From the NCBI RefSeq assembly GCF_043235035.1, contig NZ_JAZAQF010000059.1:1-64000 (forward strand): a DNA stretch of 64,000 nt, in the 5' to 3' direction. Each line of letters starts with the position of its first letter. Within the stretch, counting starts at the first letter, position 1. The DNA is from CACIAM-69d sp001698445 (GTDB taxonomy: Bacteria; Cyanobacteriota; Cyanobacteriia; CACIAM-69d). A program made the position numbers and the translations under genes. Below, piece by piece: positions 43,207 to 52,583 of this stretch. Under the pieces are notes generated by a model. The model made no database searches. It had not been told where the DNA came from and saw nothing but the letters and a program-made list of their open reading frames with translations.

Positions 43207-43962
43207 GTGAAGATTTCTGTATTTCATACCCCGGAGTTAACCCCCCAATTTTCGGGGAGCGAGTCGCCGACGACCCCAGCGCCGGACTGTGCGATCGCCA
43301 TTGATGTGTTGCGGGCCACGACCACGATCGCCACAGCGCTGGCCGCCGGAGCGGAATCGGTTCAGGCCTTTTGCACCCTTGAAGAATTGATGACCACCAG
43401 CGAGGCTTGGCCGGCCGATCGTCGCATTCGGATTGGCGAGCGGGGCGGCAAAACCGTGGAAGGCTGTGATTTGGGCAACTCTCCCCTAGACTGTACCCCC
43501 GATCGGGTGGCGGGCAAACGCCTGTTCATGAGCACCACCAACGGCACTCGGGCCCTGCAAACCATTCAAAGCGCCCCGGTTGTTTTGGCGGCGGCCCTGG
43601 TGAATCGACGGGCGATCGTGGACTTTGTGTTGGCCCAACAACCCGCCACCCTCTGGATGACTGCTTCCGGCTGGGAAGGCAGCTTTTCCCTGGAAGATAC
43701 GGTCTGCGCCGGTGCGATTATTTCTGCCCTGTTGGAAAAACTAGGTCAGGACTCAGATTGGTTCGGCAACGATGAGGCCGTGGCGGCGTTGGCGCTCTAT
43801 GACCAATGGCGCGATCGACTGCTGCAACTGTTTCACCAGGCGAGCCACGGCCAACGCTTGCTGCGGCTGGGTTTGCTGGAGGATTTGGAATATTGCGCCA
43901 GTCAGGATCGCCTAGATGTGGTGCCCATTCAAACGGCTCCGGCAGTGTTGACCCGCGCTTAG
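43207..43962 (+). CDS. comB: 2-phosphosulfolactate phosphatase (ComB family)
   Basis: A 251-residue ComB-type enzyme with CAIAIDVLRATTTIATALAA, ERGGKTVEGCDLGNSPLD, FMSTTNGTRAL and SLEDTVCAGAIISALL, the conserved family blocks. In archaea ComB hydrolyses 2-phosphosulfolactate in coenzyme M synthesis. Cyanobacteria do not make coenzyme M, so the role is probably another sulfolactate or phosphatase reaction. Start GTG 43207 gives VKISVFHTPEL, the normal family beginning; upstream TTG 43141 is less likely. Confidence 0.9.
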   Translation: MKISVFHTPELTPQFSGSESPTTPAPDCAIAIDVLRATTTIATALAAGAESVQAFCTLEELMTTSEAWPADRRIRIGERGGKTVEGCDLGNSPLDCTPDRVAGKRLFMSTTNGTRALQTIQSAPVVLAAALVNRRAIVDFVLAQQPATLWMTASGWEGSFSLEDTVCAGAIISALLEKLGQDSDWFGNDEAVAALALYDQWRDRLLQLFHQASHGQRLLRLGLLEDLEYCASQDRLDVVPIQTAPAVLTRA

Positions 43963-43992
43963 TTTGCACTTAATTGGCATTTAATTTGGCGT

Positions 43993-44086
43993 TGAATTCT
44001 TGCTGAGTTCTTGCTGAGTTCTTGCTCAATTTGCGTCATTCGCACTGAGTGAGCCAAACTCTGAGCCAAACCCTGAGCCAAACCCA
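43993..44086. repeat. Two short tandem arrays (11-bp and 12-bp)
   Basis: GAGTTCTTGCT-type units repeat about three times at 43993-44026. GAGCCAAACCCT-type units repeat three times at 44051-44086. Both lie in the gap between comB and the GTPase gene. Confidence 0.8.
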
Positions 44087-44098
44087 ACGCCCCGTCAG

Positions 44099-44671
44099 CT
44101 ATCGGCCCCGGCTGATGGCTGGCTGCACCATGGACAGGGCTAATTCACTAAAGATCTCATCCACATTGCTGCCACTTTTGGCGGAAGTCCAATAGAGCGA
44201 GTAGGTCACGCCGGCCAGGAGGGTTTCCACCTGAAGCTGCAGATGGTGTTTATGGGACTCGTCCATCAAATCGACTTTGTTGATGGCCAAAATCACGACA
44301 CTGGTGGGCGAGACCGATCGCACTAAATTGGCATGGTCGCGCAGATGACTAACCGTGTCGGGGCGGGTGGCATCGGCCACCACGATCGCCCCAGAGGATC
44401 CTTGAAGATAGCTGGGGGCGATCCGCTGAAACTTGGTTTGGCCCTCCACATCCCAAATCAGCAACTGCAATTCCATCGGCTCCGTCCGCTCAGAGGCCCG
44501 ATCGGGGGACATATCTGGCAGGGGCACGGGCACAATCTTCCGAGAGATTTTTACCCCAATGGTGGATAAGTAGCGATCGCTAAATTGCCGATCCACAAAT
44601 CGACGAATCAGGCTGGTTTTGCCAACTGCATAATCACCGACCAAACAAATTTTTTTTGAAAGGGTTTGCAT
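44099..44671 (-). CDS. Ras/Rab-like small GTPase
   Basis: A 190-residue GTPase. G1 GDYAVGKTSLIRRF, G2 region STIGVKISRK (switch I Thr), G3 WDVEGQTKFQ (DxxG as DVEG), G4 NKVD and G5 TSAKSG are all intact. A 20-residue insertion (PVPLPDMSPDRASERTEPME) lies between G2 and G3. It is a stand-alone Rab-like protein, not fused to LRR/COR domains as in Roco proteins. It lies 325 bp downstream of the OmpA/roadblock-like gene on the same strand, and I infer the two work together, like MglA with MglB. No lipidation motif is visible. Confidence 0.9.
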   Translation of the reverse strand: MQTLSKKICLVGDYAVGKTSLIRRFVDRQFSDRYLSTIGVKISRKIVPVPLPDMSPDRASERTEPMELQLLIWDVEGQTKFQRIAPSYLQGSSGAIVVADATRPDTVSHLRDHANLVRSVSPTSVVILAINKVDLMDESHKHHLQLQVETLLAGVTYSLYWTSAKSGSNVDEIFSELALSMVQPAISRGR

Positions 44672-44996
44672 GGCTTTAAGGGGTTGGCAAACGCACCGGC
44701 GACTGGGCCGATTGTAGAAGACAGGATGGAAACTGGCCGAAATTCAACGGCAAAACTCCCGATTCTCGGGCCCCCTGGCGATCGCGGATGGGCAATTCAG
44801 GAAATGATTCAAAGCAAGGGAATTGCTCAGGAGCCTTGTTCCAGCGGGTTAATGATGCAAATCAAGCTGGTCGAACATAGCAGGCAAATCCAGCAAACCG
44901 AAGCGATGGCTCATTCATGGGTAAGCCAGGGAGGAACATCGTGAATCGAATCGTGAATCGATTGGCTTCACGATGGATGGGGAATGGATCAGGAAT
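44672..44996. other. Gap between the OmpA-type and GTPase genes
   Basis: 325 bp. A possible plus-strand frame (44666-44944) has no SD and overlaps the GTPase start, so I do not accept it. The GTPase promoter may lie here. Confidence 0.4.
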
Positions 44997-47438
44997 TTAA
45001 GGCGCTGGGATTGCTTCAAAGCGCACGCAACGACTCATCCATTCCCCATCGCCTTGGGTCACGTCCGGCGGGGGCCCAACCTGGGCACTGGGCACTAGCC
45101 GCTGGGCCGAAATGCCTCGGCTAATGAGGGCCGATCGCACCAATTGCGCTCGCTGCAAGGCCAGGGCCGATGCATTCGGCTCGGTGGGGGCGCTGTGGCC
45201 CACCACGCGCAGGTTGAGATCCGGATAACTTTGCAGGAATTGGCGAATGGGATCGATTTTGCCGGCAATATCGACATCAACGAATCGATCGGCTCCTAAC
45301 TCAAAGTACAACCGAACGGTCAGACTCGGAATCACAATTTGCAACGAATTGACGACACGGTTAGTGCCGGGAACCCGCTCAAAGGCCGCCGCGATCGCGC
45401 TGGCTTCGGCTCGGCTGCGGGCGGAGCCGGTGACGGTGACCGTTCCGCCGGATTGCGCATCGATGCTGTAGCTAGCGTTGACCACGTTGCCATCCCGGTT
45501 CAAGGTTTTGGCAATCCGCTGCACCTCGGCAGCCGCCAGAATGGGATCTGTGGGCAACTGCACGGCAATGATTTGATTTTTGGGGGGTGTGGCTTGCTGA
45601 AACCGTTTTGGGTCGATCGCCCGATAGGTGTCGGTGGCCGTGCGTTCCGCCTGGAATCGCAGCCAAGGATAGGGAACTTTGCCCCGCAATCGCAACTGAT
45701 CGCCTTGTAAATCAACGGATAGGTTATACACCGCCAATTGGGGAGAAGTATTCAGGGCCCCTTGCACGGCCGCCAACAGGCCTCGGTTGCGCTGGTTTTG
45801 ATAGTTCCACCAAATCCAGGGGGCCGCGATCGCCGCGCTCAGCACCAAAATTAGCCCCGTCAGGGCCCAAGGAAACCCACCCCGCCGATTCAGGTACGAA
45901 CGCTGTTGGATGGGGCGCACCAAACCGGTCACGGCCGTGTGAACGGGGGCCGGCAGGGTGCGGGAGTCGCCATCAAAGGATTGCAGGGGGCGATCGTACC
46001 GTTCCACCAACCGCTCCAGGGTCGATCGCAACTGGCGGTAAAAGCCCTTGGACGGTTGACCTTTCACAATCACCGCCAAATAGCAGTAACCGGCCACCTC
46101 CATGGCAATTTGCGAATCGTTGTACTGAATTTCGTGCAATTCGGACACGTTGCCATCTTGCACCATGCAATCATTCACAAAACTGCGAATGGCCGTGAGC
46201 ATTCCCGCCAGCATGTCCCCTTCGAGGGGATCTTGGTCAGCGGATTGACATTCGCTCATCACCAGGCCCGAAGCCTTGTGGATCAAAAAAGCAGCCTGTA
46301 CCCGATAGGGCATGGCTTCCCGCAAAATCAGCTCCGCTTCGGAGACCCCTTGCATTTTGGCTCGCATCTTGCGGCCCACCCCTTCCATGCTCAGGGTGTT
46401 ATGCACCTTTTCGTTGATGGAGTCGATCGCGTCTTTCATGTACTTGGCGATCGTGTTGCCAATGACGGGATAGAGCGCATCCACCATGGCATCCCGTTCT
46501 AGGGCAATTTGCTCTTTGATCGAAGCCCCCATCATGGGCCCGAGGGCTTGAATCATCGAGTCCGCATCAAGCTGGTACTGCTCCCGCATGGCGGAGGCGG
46601 TTTCGGGCGCAATGGCATGGGCGATCGCCAAGGCCAAATCAGCGGGAGCATCTTGCATTCGCTGGACGATCGCGGCATCCAGCACGGGGGCGATCGCCTC
46701 GGCCATGGCTTGCCGATCCTGAAGCGATCGCTCGTAAATCAGCCGATCGATCGTGGGTAACAGGGCTTGGCAAATTTCTTCGCGGGCATCCAGCACCCGC
46801 CGTTCAATCAACCGCGCAATCAGGGGCGACAGGTGCGCCACCAGTTGGTCGGCATTTTGCAGCAGGGACTCGATTGCATCCACCTGCTGTTGAACCCGTT
46901 GCATTTTGCCGCGCAGGGCTTCCACCCGATCTTCCACGCGGACAAAGTTGTCACCAATCAACAGTGATTGCAACTGCTCCCAGGCATCTTCCCCTGAGCT
47001 GTCGTTACCTTCGGAGGGTGTGCCGTTGCCGTTGGCCCCGTTGGTTCCTTTTGGGGGGGCTGTGTCTTGCCCCGATCGGGCAGCTAGGGGCGATCGACCC
47101 GCTGCAGGCGGAGGCGGGGTCAACAAGTCCGGATCGGCCCCAAACGGATTCACCTGCGGCTGATCACGGTCTGCCAAATTTTCCACAAAGTTGGCTGCCA
47201 AGTCGGTTGTAAAGTCAGCTTCTACCAAGGTCGAGCGAGATCCTGTTAAGTCGGATCCCGCTCGGCCTTGCAGGGTTTCATCAGGGCCCGCGAGACGGCT
47301 CGCCACCGAACCTTGGGGGTGCGGAGCGATCGAACTGGGCGGCCGCTCCGTGGGCGACTGGGACGATCGGCCCAACTGACTTAGCAGATCTAGCCAATCC
47401 TCCACCGGTTCCGACTCGGAATGATTGCGATCGGGCAT
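44997..47438 (-). CDS. Multidomain envelope protein: helical repeats, roadblock-like domain, TM, BON-like and OmpA domains
   Basis: An 813-residue protein. 1-150 is acidic/Pro-rich and disordered. 150-350 is helical with six repeats of the pattern A-(L/I)-x-P-x4-5-I (Pro205, 229, 251, 278, 301, 324). 360-500 is a mixed domain (QAAFLIHKASGLVMSECQSA, then GDMLAGMLTAIRSFVNDC and GYCYLAVIVKGQ) that resembles roadblock/longin GTPase regulators. 523-545 is one membrane helix. 560-700 has BON-like beta-alpha repeats. 705-810 is an OmpA/MotB C-terminal domain (NLRVVGHSAPTEPNASALAL), which binds peptidoglycan. The order suggests a cytosolic GTPase-responsive arm linked through the membrane to the wall. 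The roadblock assignment is tentative; OmpA and TM are firm. Confidence 0.78.
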   Translation of the reverse strand: MPDRNHSESEPVEDWLDLLSQLGRSSQSPTERPPSSIAPHPQGSVASRLAGPDETLQGRAGSDLTGSRSTLVEADFTTDLAANFVENLADRDQPQVNPFGADPDLLTPPPPAAGRSPLAARSGQDTAPPKGTNGANGNGTPSEGNDSSGEDAWEQLQSLLIGDNFVRVEDRVEALRGKMQRVQQQVDAIESLLQNADQLVAHLSPLIARLIERRVLDAREEICQALLPTIDRLIYERSLQDRQAMAEAIAPVLDAAIVQRMQDAPADLALAIAHAIAPETASAMREQYQLDADSMIQALGPMMGASIKEQIALERDAMVDALYPVIGNTIAKYMKDAIDSINEKVHNTLSMEGVGRKMRAKMQGVSEAELILREAMPYRVQAAFLIHKASGLVMSECQSADQDPLEGDMLAGMLTAIRSFVNDCMVQDGNVSELHEIQYNDSQIAMEVAGYCYLAVIVKGQPSKGFYRQLRSTLERLVERYDRPLQSFDGDSRTLPAPVHTAVTGLVRPIQQRSYLNRRGGFPWALTGLILVLSAAIAAPWIWWNYQNQRNRGLLAAVQGALNTSPQLAVYNLSVDLQGDQLRLRGKVPYPWLRFQAERTATDTYRAIDPKRFQQATPPKNQIIAVQLPTDPILAAAEVQRIAKTLNRDGNVVNASYSIDAQSGGTVTVTGSARSRAEASAIAAAFERVPGTNRVVNSLQIVIPSLTVRLYFELGADRFVDVDIAGKIDPIRQFLQSYPDLNLRVVGHSAPTEPNASALALQRAQLVRSALISRGISAQRLVPSAQVGPPPDVTQGDGEWMSRCVRFEAIPAP

Positions 47439-47599
47439 AGGGCCAGCACTCCAACCAACTCAATCCAACAGTGACAACGGGTTCCATCCAGTCTAGGAAA
47501 TCTTCCTGAGAAAAACCCACCGTTGGCCCAATGCCCGATCGGCCAGGATTGGCGAACCGGCCCGTATGATCGTTGCGCCCCAGTTCGGTTAACCGTTGA

Positions 47600-48193
47600 T
47601 TAACCTTCTGGCGACACCAACTCCACCGACAGGGCACTTGGCGGATCGATCGCCGCTTGCAACGCCGGAACCACATCCTGACCCTTCAGGCGCATTCCCA
47701 GCTCAAACATCAACTCTGCCAAGGTTTCGCGCTCCACCTTGTTATCGCGCAAGGACGAGAACCGCGCATCCAACTCCTCAAAAATTTGAGTACGCAGGGT
47801 GCGGATGTCCTCTTGCAGCTTGTCGCGGCTTTCGTTCAAACGGCCGTCGATCGCCGTGGTTTTTTCCTCAAAGGCTCGATCCAACTCCTCAAAGATGGCC
47901 TGAACCCGCCGCCCCAGGCGATCGTTCTGTTGCTGCAAGTCCGTTGTTTCCTCTTGCATCTTGGTGGTGAACCCCTTCAACCGCTTATCCAGCGCCTCCA
48001 GGGAAGCTTGCAATTGAGTTGAGAGGGAAACCTTCACCTCCTCAATCCGATCCTGCAAATCCTGATGCAACAGATTGAGTTCCGACTCCATTTGCGCAAA
48101 GCGATTTTCATAGTCGCGAAGCTGGGAGCCGACCAAGATGTCGCGGATTTGATCAATGTTGCCTAACCGTTCCCGAATGTCTTGGCGATCCAT
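47600..48193 (-). CDS. Coiled-coil protein, probable partner of the OmpA/GTPase locus
   Basis: A 197-residue protein that is coiled coil for most of its length (residues about 20-155), with heptads such as RFAQMESELNLLHQDLQDRI and GRRVQAIFEELDRAFEEKTT. The last 40 residues form a compact region (AELMFELGMRLKGQDVVPAL). It resembles structural or scaffold proteins. It is 161 bp upstream of the OmpA-type gene on the same strand, forming a three-gene set with the GTPase. No enzymatic motif. Confidence 0.75.
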   Translation of the reverse strand: MDRQDIRERLGNIDQIRDILVGSQLRDYENRFAQMESELNLLHQDLQDRIEEVKVSLSTQLQASLEALDKRLKGFTTKMQEETTDLQQQNDRLGRRVQAIFEELDRAFEEKTTAIDGRLNESRDKLQEDIRTLRTQIFEELDARFSSLRDNKVERETLAELMFELGMRLKGQDVVPALQAAIDPPSALSVELVSPEG

Positions 48194-48482
48194 GGCTTGC
48201 CTCGCTGTTGCTGATACCTAAAAACAAACGACAGAGCTTGTCAGAAAAAGAGGGTGGGTGTGGTTCGGCAGGAGCGCGCTGCAAAAGCCGATCTGTGATG
48301 GCACAGGGTGCAATGGCACAGAAATAGCCCCGAACGGCCTGATTGTATCTCGATCGCCCCCTAGGGTCGGCCCCGGATTCGTTAACCATGGGCGCAAAAC
48401 CACAGGCTCAAAATCTGATCTGGGCTGCTGCATAGGCTCAAGCAGCGCCAGGGGCGATCGGGAGGCGATCGACTGAACCGGC

Positions 48483-48692
48483 TTAAACACTCAGCTTCAG
48501 GGCCGCCACGGGCACATCATCCCAGGAATCCACGGTGCGCATGGTCACCACCCAACCCTCCTGGCGCTGTTCATCGGTCAGATTTTCCTGGAAAGACTCA
48601 TAGCAGGCCTGGGCCTGTTCTTCGCTGGTAGAAGCAATGCAAGCATGGGAAATGCCTGCGGGGTCAATTTGTTCGTTTACCCAAATGGTCAT
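48483..48692 (-). CDS. Small conserved cyanobacterial hypothetical protein, 69 aa
   Basis: MTIWVNEQIDPAGISHACIA... is a compact acidic protein with a regular helix (EEQAQACYESFQENLTDEQR) and the ending WDDVPVAALKLSV. I associate short proteins of this pattern with cyanobacteria; some were annotated misleadingly as glycogen-debranching related. No function can be given. Start ATG 48692. Confidence 0.65.
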   Translation of the reverse strand: MTIWVNEQIDPAGISHACIASTSEEQAQACYESFQENLTDEQRQEGWVVTMRTVDSWDDVPVAALKLSV

Positions 48693-49397
48693 GACGACTG
48701 ATTCTCAATGGCTGCAAGGGAGAGCAATGGATAGGTTGCAATATCCGCCTCCAGTCTACCCACTCCCACCCAGCGCTCTGGGAAATGTGTCGGGTCGGCA
48801 ATGCAAGGGTTGGGGCGATCGGGCCATCCACGAACTGCCCCAAAAAATCAACCATCCGGAAATTTTGACAAAAATTTTAGCCGGGGACTAGAAAAATAAC
48901 GAACGTTCGATTTAAAATAAATCCGAGTTCAGAACCCCAACCCTCAACTCATCAACCGGCAGCCTGCGACCCCATTCCGAGGGTTCGAGTCCTGAAGATG
49001 CAGAGCTAAATGCAAATTTTTGGATCTTGAATCTTTTGGCTGAGGACTCGTCCCAAGTTGCCACCATTTCGGTTACAAGATTCAGTCATCCAAGCCTGAA
49101 AACAATGACCAACCATTCTTGATCGCCGTTTCTGACAACAACCCCCAAGAGAATTGCTCTAGAGAACTAATCGAGAGTATTCCTCAACAAGTCGCTGGTG
49201 ATTTCACTGATGAACTCCTTGATCCAGCATTGCTCAGGCATCGATTCGGCATGAATACGGCATTCATTAGGCATCGATCGACCCCTGATCATGCATTGCA
49301 CAATGTCGATTTCAAGGCCAATTTCAGTGCCAATTTTGCGCAGGTGAGGTAGTGTGGCCGCACAAAAACCGATTAAAAACACTTGCGTATTGAGCCA
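48693..49397. other. 705-bp spacer upstream of tetR
   Basis: Contains the palindrome CGAACGTTCG at 48900-48909 and a later segment with scattered short repeats of GGCATCGAT (49236-49280). A frame at 49119-49352 starts with TTG and has no SD, so it is not accepted. The tetR-devBCA promoter is probably in the last 300 bp. Confidence 0.45.
48900..48909. promoter_or_regulatory. Palindrome, possible TetR-type operator
   Basis: CGAACGTTCG is a perfect 10-bp palindrome in an AT-rich setting, about 490 bp upstream of the tetR start. TetR proteins often bind such palindromes next to their own gene, but the distance is large. Confidence 0.25.
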
Positions 49398-50015
49398 ATG
49401 CCCAAAATTGTTGATCACGAGAGCTATCGCCAAGAACTCCTGAGTCGTTGCTTTGCTTTGTTTGCCGAACGGGGCTACCACGCACTCACGATTCGGGAAA
49501 TTGCAAAAGGACTCGGTGTTTCCACTGGAACCCTTTACCACTACTTCGAGAGTAAAGAAGACCTTTTCATCCAACTCATGGACTACCTGAGCTTGGAGGA
49601 TACGGGAGAGCAAGTGCTCAGTCAGTTGAGCCATCCGCTGACCCTGGCTGAACGAATTGTGGTGGTGATGGATTGCGTGATTGACAACGAGGAATATTTT
49701 CGCCAGCAGGATCTGTTAATTGCGGAGTTTTGCCGCCATCAGGGGGAAGTGGTGCGCAAAAATCCCCTGATTCAGGGAGCCCACGATCGCTATGTTCAGG
49801 CGCTGGCAGACTTTTTGGGAATTCACGATCGTCCGGTTTTGGAGTGTTTTTTGGCTTGGGTGAGTGGCTTGCTGTACCGCCGAATGCTTTTGGGCGAGCA
49901 GTTGGATTTGGCGGAACAGGCAGTTTTGATGTCCAAGATGCTAGCGGGCTACTGGGAGCAAACCAATCGTGATTGCAAAGTTCAGGAATTTCAACACGCT
50001 GGCTCTGGCGGCTAG
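49398..50015 (+). CDS. TetR/AcrR-family transcriptional regulator
   Basis: A 205-residue regulator with the TetR helix-turn-helix LTIREIAKGLGVSTGTLYHY and FESKEDLFIQLMDYL. The C-terminal helical domain should bind an unknown ligand. Its 3' end overlaps the start of devB by 47 bp in another frame, so it is co-transcribed with the exporter and is its likely regulator. Start ATG 49398 gives MPKIVDHESYRQELLSR, normal for the family. Confidence 0.92.
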   Translation: MPKIVDHESYRQELLSRCFALFAERGYHALTIREIAKGLGVSTGTLYHYFESKEDLFIQLMDYLSLEDTGEQVLSQLSHPLTLAERIVVVMDCVIDNEEYFRQQDLLIAEFCRHQGEVVRKNPLIQGAHDRYVQALADFLGIHDRPVLECFLAWVSGLLYRRMLLGEQLDLAEQAVLMSKMLAGYWEQTNRDCKVQEFQHAGSGG

Positions 50016-51267
50016 CGCAGCGGCGGCAAGCATTGCCCTGGGGGCGATCGGGCTGTCGCAGTGGAACCGGGCAACGGCAGAGCAGCAGGCCCAAAGCCCA
50101 ACCCCGGGCCCGGTGGTGCGATCGGGCGTGACGGCCCTGGGGCGGCTGGAGCCGGAGTCGGAGGTGGTGCGGCTGGCGGCTCCCTTGGCGCTGGATGGCG
50201 ATCGGGTCAGTGAGTTGCGCGTGCGGGAGGGCGATCGGGTTCGGGAGGGGCAAGTGGTGGCCGTGTTGGCTTCGGAAACCGTGTTGGTTGCCGAATATAA
50301 CGAAGCGAACCGCCAAGTGCAGGTGGCCGAAGCTCGCTTGGCTCAAGTGCGAGCCGGAGCCAAAACCGGCGACATCAACAGCCAGCGGGCCGCCGTGAAC
50401 CGAGTGCAAGCAGAATGGCAAGGGAACACCGATGCTCAACGGGCCCAGCTCAGCCGGTTGCGGGCCCAGTGGCAAGGGCAGTTGGCCCAACAGTCGGCCG
50501 CCGTTCGTCGCTTGGAAGCGGAGTTAGCCAATGCCCAATCGGAATATCGGCGCTACGAGGCGCTCTATCAAGAGGGGGCGGAATCTGCCTCTCGGTACGA
50601 TTCCAAGCGGCTGTCGGTGGAAACCTTGTTTCGGCAACTTCAGGAAGCCCGGGCGGAACTGAACCGGCTCGATCGTACCGGTCGCCAGGAAGTGCAAGAG
50701 GCCGCGGCGGTGCTGAGTCGGGTTGAGCGGGCGGGCCAACAACAATGGCAAGAGGCCAAGTCCACCCTCAGCAGTGTGGCGGAAGTGCGGACGGTGGATG
50801 TGCGCACGGCCTTGGCGGAAGTGGCGGCGGCGCGGGCCGCGCGCGATCGGGCGGCGGCGGCCTTGGAACGGGCTTATCTGCGGGCCCCCAGCGATGGGCA
50901 AATTTTGAAGATCCATGCCCGGGCGGGCGAAAAGATTGGTGATGACGGTCTGCTTGATCTGGCTCAGACCGATCGAATGGTGGCCGTGGCGGAGGTTTAC
51001 CAAACCGATGTGGGGTTGGTGCGCGTTGGCCAACCAGCAACCGTTGTGGGCCAAGCGATTCAGGGCAGCTTGCGCGGCACGGTGGCCCAAGTGGGACTGC
51101 AAGTGTTGCGACAAAACGTGTTTAGCAATCAGCCGGGCGAAAACCTCGATCGACGGGTAGTGGAAGTGCGCATTTTGCTCGATCCGGCCAGCACGGCCCG
51201 CGTGCGATCGTTCACCAATTTACAAGTGGAAGTGAGCATCGAAACCGGCACGGGCAACACTCGCTAA
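49969..51267 (+). CDS. devB: DevB-type membrane fusion protein (HlyD family)
   Basis: A 432-residue periplasmic adaptor. One N-terminal membrane anchor (LALAASAAAASIALGAIGLS) is followed by a lipoyl half (VRSGVTALGRLEPESEVVRL, RVREGDRVREGQVVAVLAS), a long coiled-coil hairpin (about 95-300, Gln/Arg/Ala-rich) and the second lipoyl half and beta barrel (LRAPSDGQILKIHARAGEKI). It belongs to the DevBCA exporters that work with TolC; in Anabaena DevBCA exports heterocyst glycolipids. Start GTG 49969 overlaps tetR by 47 bp. Confidence 0.93.
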   Translation: MIAKFRNFNTLALAASAAAASIALGAIGLSQWNRATAEQQAQSPTPGPVVRSGVTALGRLEPESEVVRLAAPLALDGDRVSELRVREGDRVREGQVVAVLASETVLVAEYNEANRQVQVAEARLAQVRAGAKTGDINSQRAAVNRVQAEWQGNTDAQRAQLSRLRAQWQGQLAQQSAAVRRLEAELANAQSEYRRYEALYQEGAESASRYDSKRLSVETLFRQLQEARAELNRLDRTGRQEVQEAAAVLSRVERAGQQQWQEAKSTLSSVAEVRTVDVRTALAEVAAARAARDRAAAALERAYLRAPSDGQILKIHARAGEKIGDDGLLDLAQTDRMVAVAEVYQTDVGLVRVGQPATVVGQAIQGSLRGTVAQVGLQVLRQNVFSNQPGENLDRRVVEVRILLDPASTARVRSFTNLQVEVSIETGTGNTR

Positions 51268-51360
51268 CTCGCTAATTGGCGGTCATTTGATTAATGGTCA
51301 TTTGATTGTTACTGAATCAATTCTTTTGTCAGCGCGCTTGCTAGCGTTGCAACCGATCCC

Positions 51361-52518
51361 ATGCCCAAAAAAACTCCCCTTTCTTGGCTATTATTGGTGC
51401 GCCAAAAAAGCCGCCTCGTTGTAGCCATTGCTGGCATTGCCTTTGCTGATATTTTGATGTTCATGCAGTTGGGGTTCCAAAGTGGCCTATACGACGCAGC
51501 CATCAAGCCTCACCTCAACCTGGATGCGGATTTAGTCCTCATTAATCCCCAGTTTCGGACACTTTTTTCTGTTAAAAGCTTCCAACGCGAACGGCTCTAT
51601 CAAGCTCGCGCACTGCCCGAAGTGAAAGAGGTGAGTTCTATTTATATCAACACCGGCCAATGGCGCAATCCAGAAACCCGTGAAAGTCGCGCCATTTTGG
51701 TTTGGGGAGTCGAACCTGGAAAGCCCAGTTTCAAGCTGCCGGAAGTGGAACAGCAACTTACCGAAATCACCCTGCTGAAGACCGTTTTGTTTGACCAAGC
51801 GGGACGACCGGAATATGGCATGGTGGCCGATTGGTTAGCCCGGTCGCCCCAGGGTTTAGAAGTGGAGTTGAGCGATCGGCTCTTGAACGTCAGCGGTACT
51901 TTCACCTTGGGGGCATCGTTTGCGGCGGATGGCAACACGATCGTCAGTGATTCCACCTTTTTACATTTGTTTCCCGATCGCTCCGCCAGCAACATTGAAG
52001 TGGGGTTAATTCAACTGCAACCGGGTAGCGATCCGGTGGTGATGCAACGCAAACTGTCCGCCTTTTTGCCCAAGGATGTGCGAGTTTTAACCGTTGAAGA
52101 ATTTGCCAACGTTGAAAAGCAATATTGGGCCGAAGGAACCGGTATTGGTTTCATTTTTGGTCTCGGGGTCATCATGGGCTTCATTGTGGGCATCGTGATC
52201 GTTTATCAGATTCTCTATTCCGATGTGTCCGATCACTTGTCGGAATTTGCCACCATGAAAGCCATGGGCTACAGCAACGTTTTTCTGGTGCGCGTCCTGA
52301 TTACTGAAGCCTTAATTTTGGCAGTAATTGGCTTTTTACCCAGCATGGTTTTGGCAATGGGTTTATATCAAATTACCTATTCCGCTACCCTTTTGCCGAT
52401 TTTCATGCAGCTCGATCGCGCCATCACCGTTTTTGTGTTGACCGTTGCCATGTGCAGCGCCTCCAGCGTGATTGCCATGCAAAAGCTTTATCAAGCGGAT
52501 CCAGCGGATATTTTCTAA
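51361..52518 (+). CDS. devC: DevC-type ABC exporter permease
   Basis: A 385-residue MacB/FtsX-type permease: first helix VVAIAGIAFADILMFMQLGF, a large periplasmic domain (about 45-260), then three helices (FIFGLGVIMGFIVGIVIVYQ, VLITEALILAVIGFLPSMVL, ITVFVLTVAMCSASSVIAMQ). MPKKTPLSWLLLVRQKSRLV and the ending YQADPADIF are standard for DevC. It follows devB after 93 bp and precedes devA. Confidence 0.95.
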   Translation: MPKKTPLSWLLLVRQKSRLVVAIAGIAFADILMFMQLGFQSGLYDAAIKPHLNLDADLVLINPQFRTLFSVKSFQRERLYQARALPEVKEVSSIYINTGQWRNPETRESRAILVWGVEPGKPSFKLPEVEQQLTEITLLKTVLFDQAGRPEYGMVADWLARSPQGLEVELSDRLLNVSGTFTLGASFAADGNTIVSDSTFLHLFPDRSASNIEVGLIQLQPGSDPVVMQRKLSAFLPKDVRVLTVEEFANVEKQYWAEGTGIGFIFGLGVIMGFIVGIVIVYQILYSDVSDHLSEFATMKAMGYSNVFLVRVLITEALILAVIGFLPSMVLAMGLYQITYSATLLPIFMQLDRAITVFVLTVAMCSASSVIAMQKLYQADPADIF

Positions 52519-52583
52519 GGATTTTTGCCCACTCAGGATTTTTGCCCACTTTTGGAGAGATCAATCTAGCAGAGGGTTAGGTT

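Noticed and set aside
44666..44944. 92-residue plus-strand frame between the GTPase and OmpA-type genes
   Set aside because: It overlaps the GTPase start, lacks an SD and has no domain.
48970..49005. T-arm-like GGTTCGAGTCC
   Set aside because: The flanking bases do not form the T stem and no D or anticodon arm lies upstream.
49119..49352. 77-residue frame before tetR
   Set aside because: TTG start without SD; part of it comes from small local duplications.
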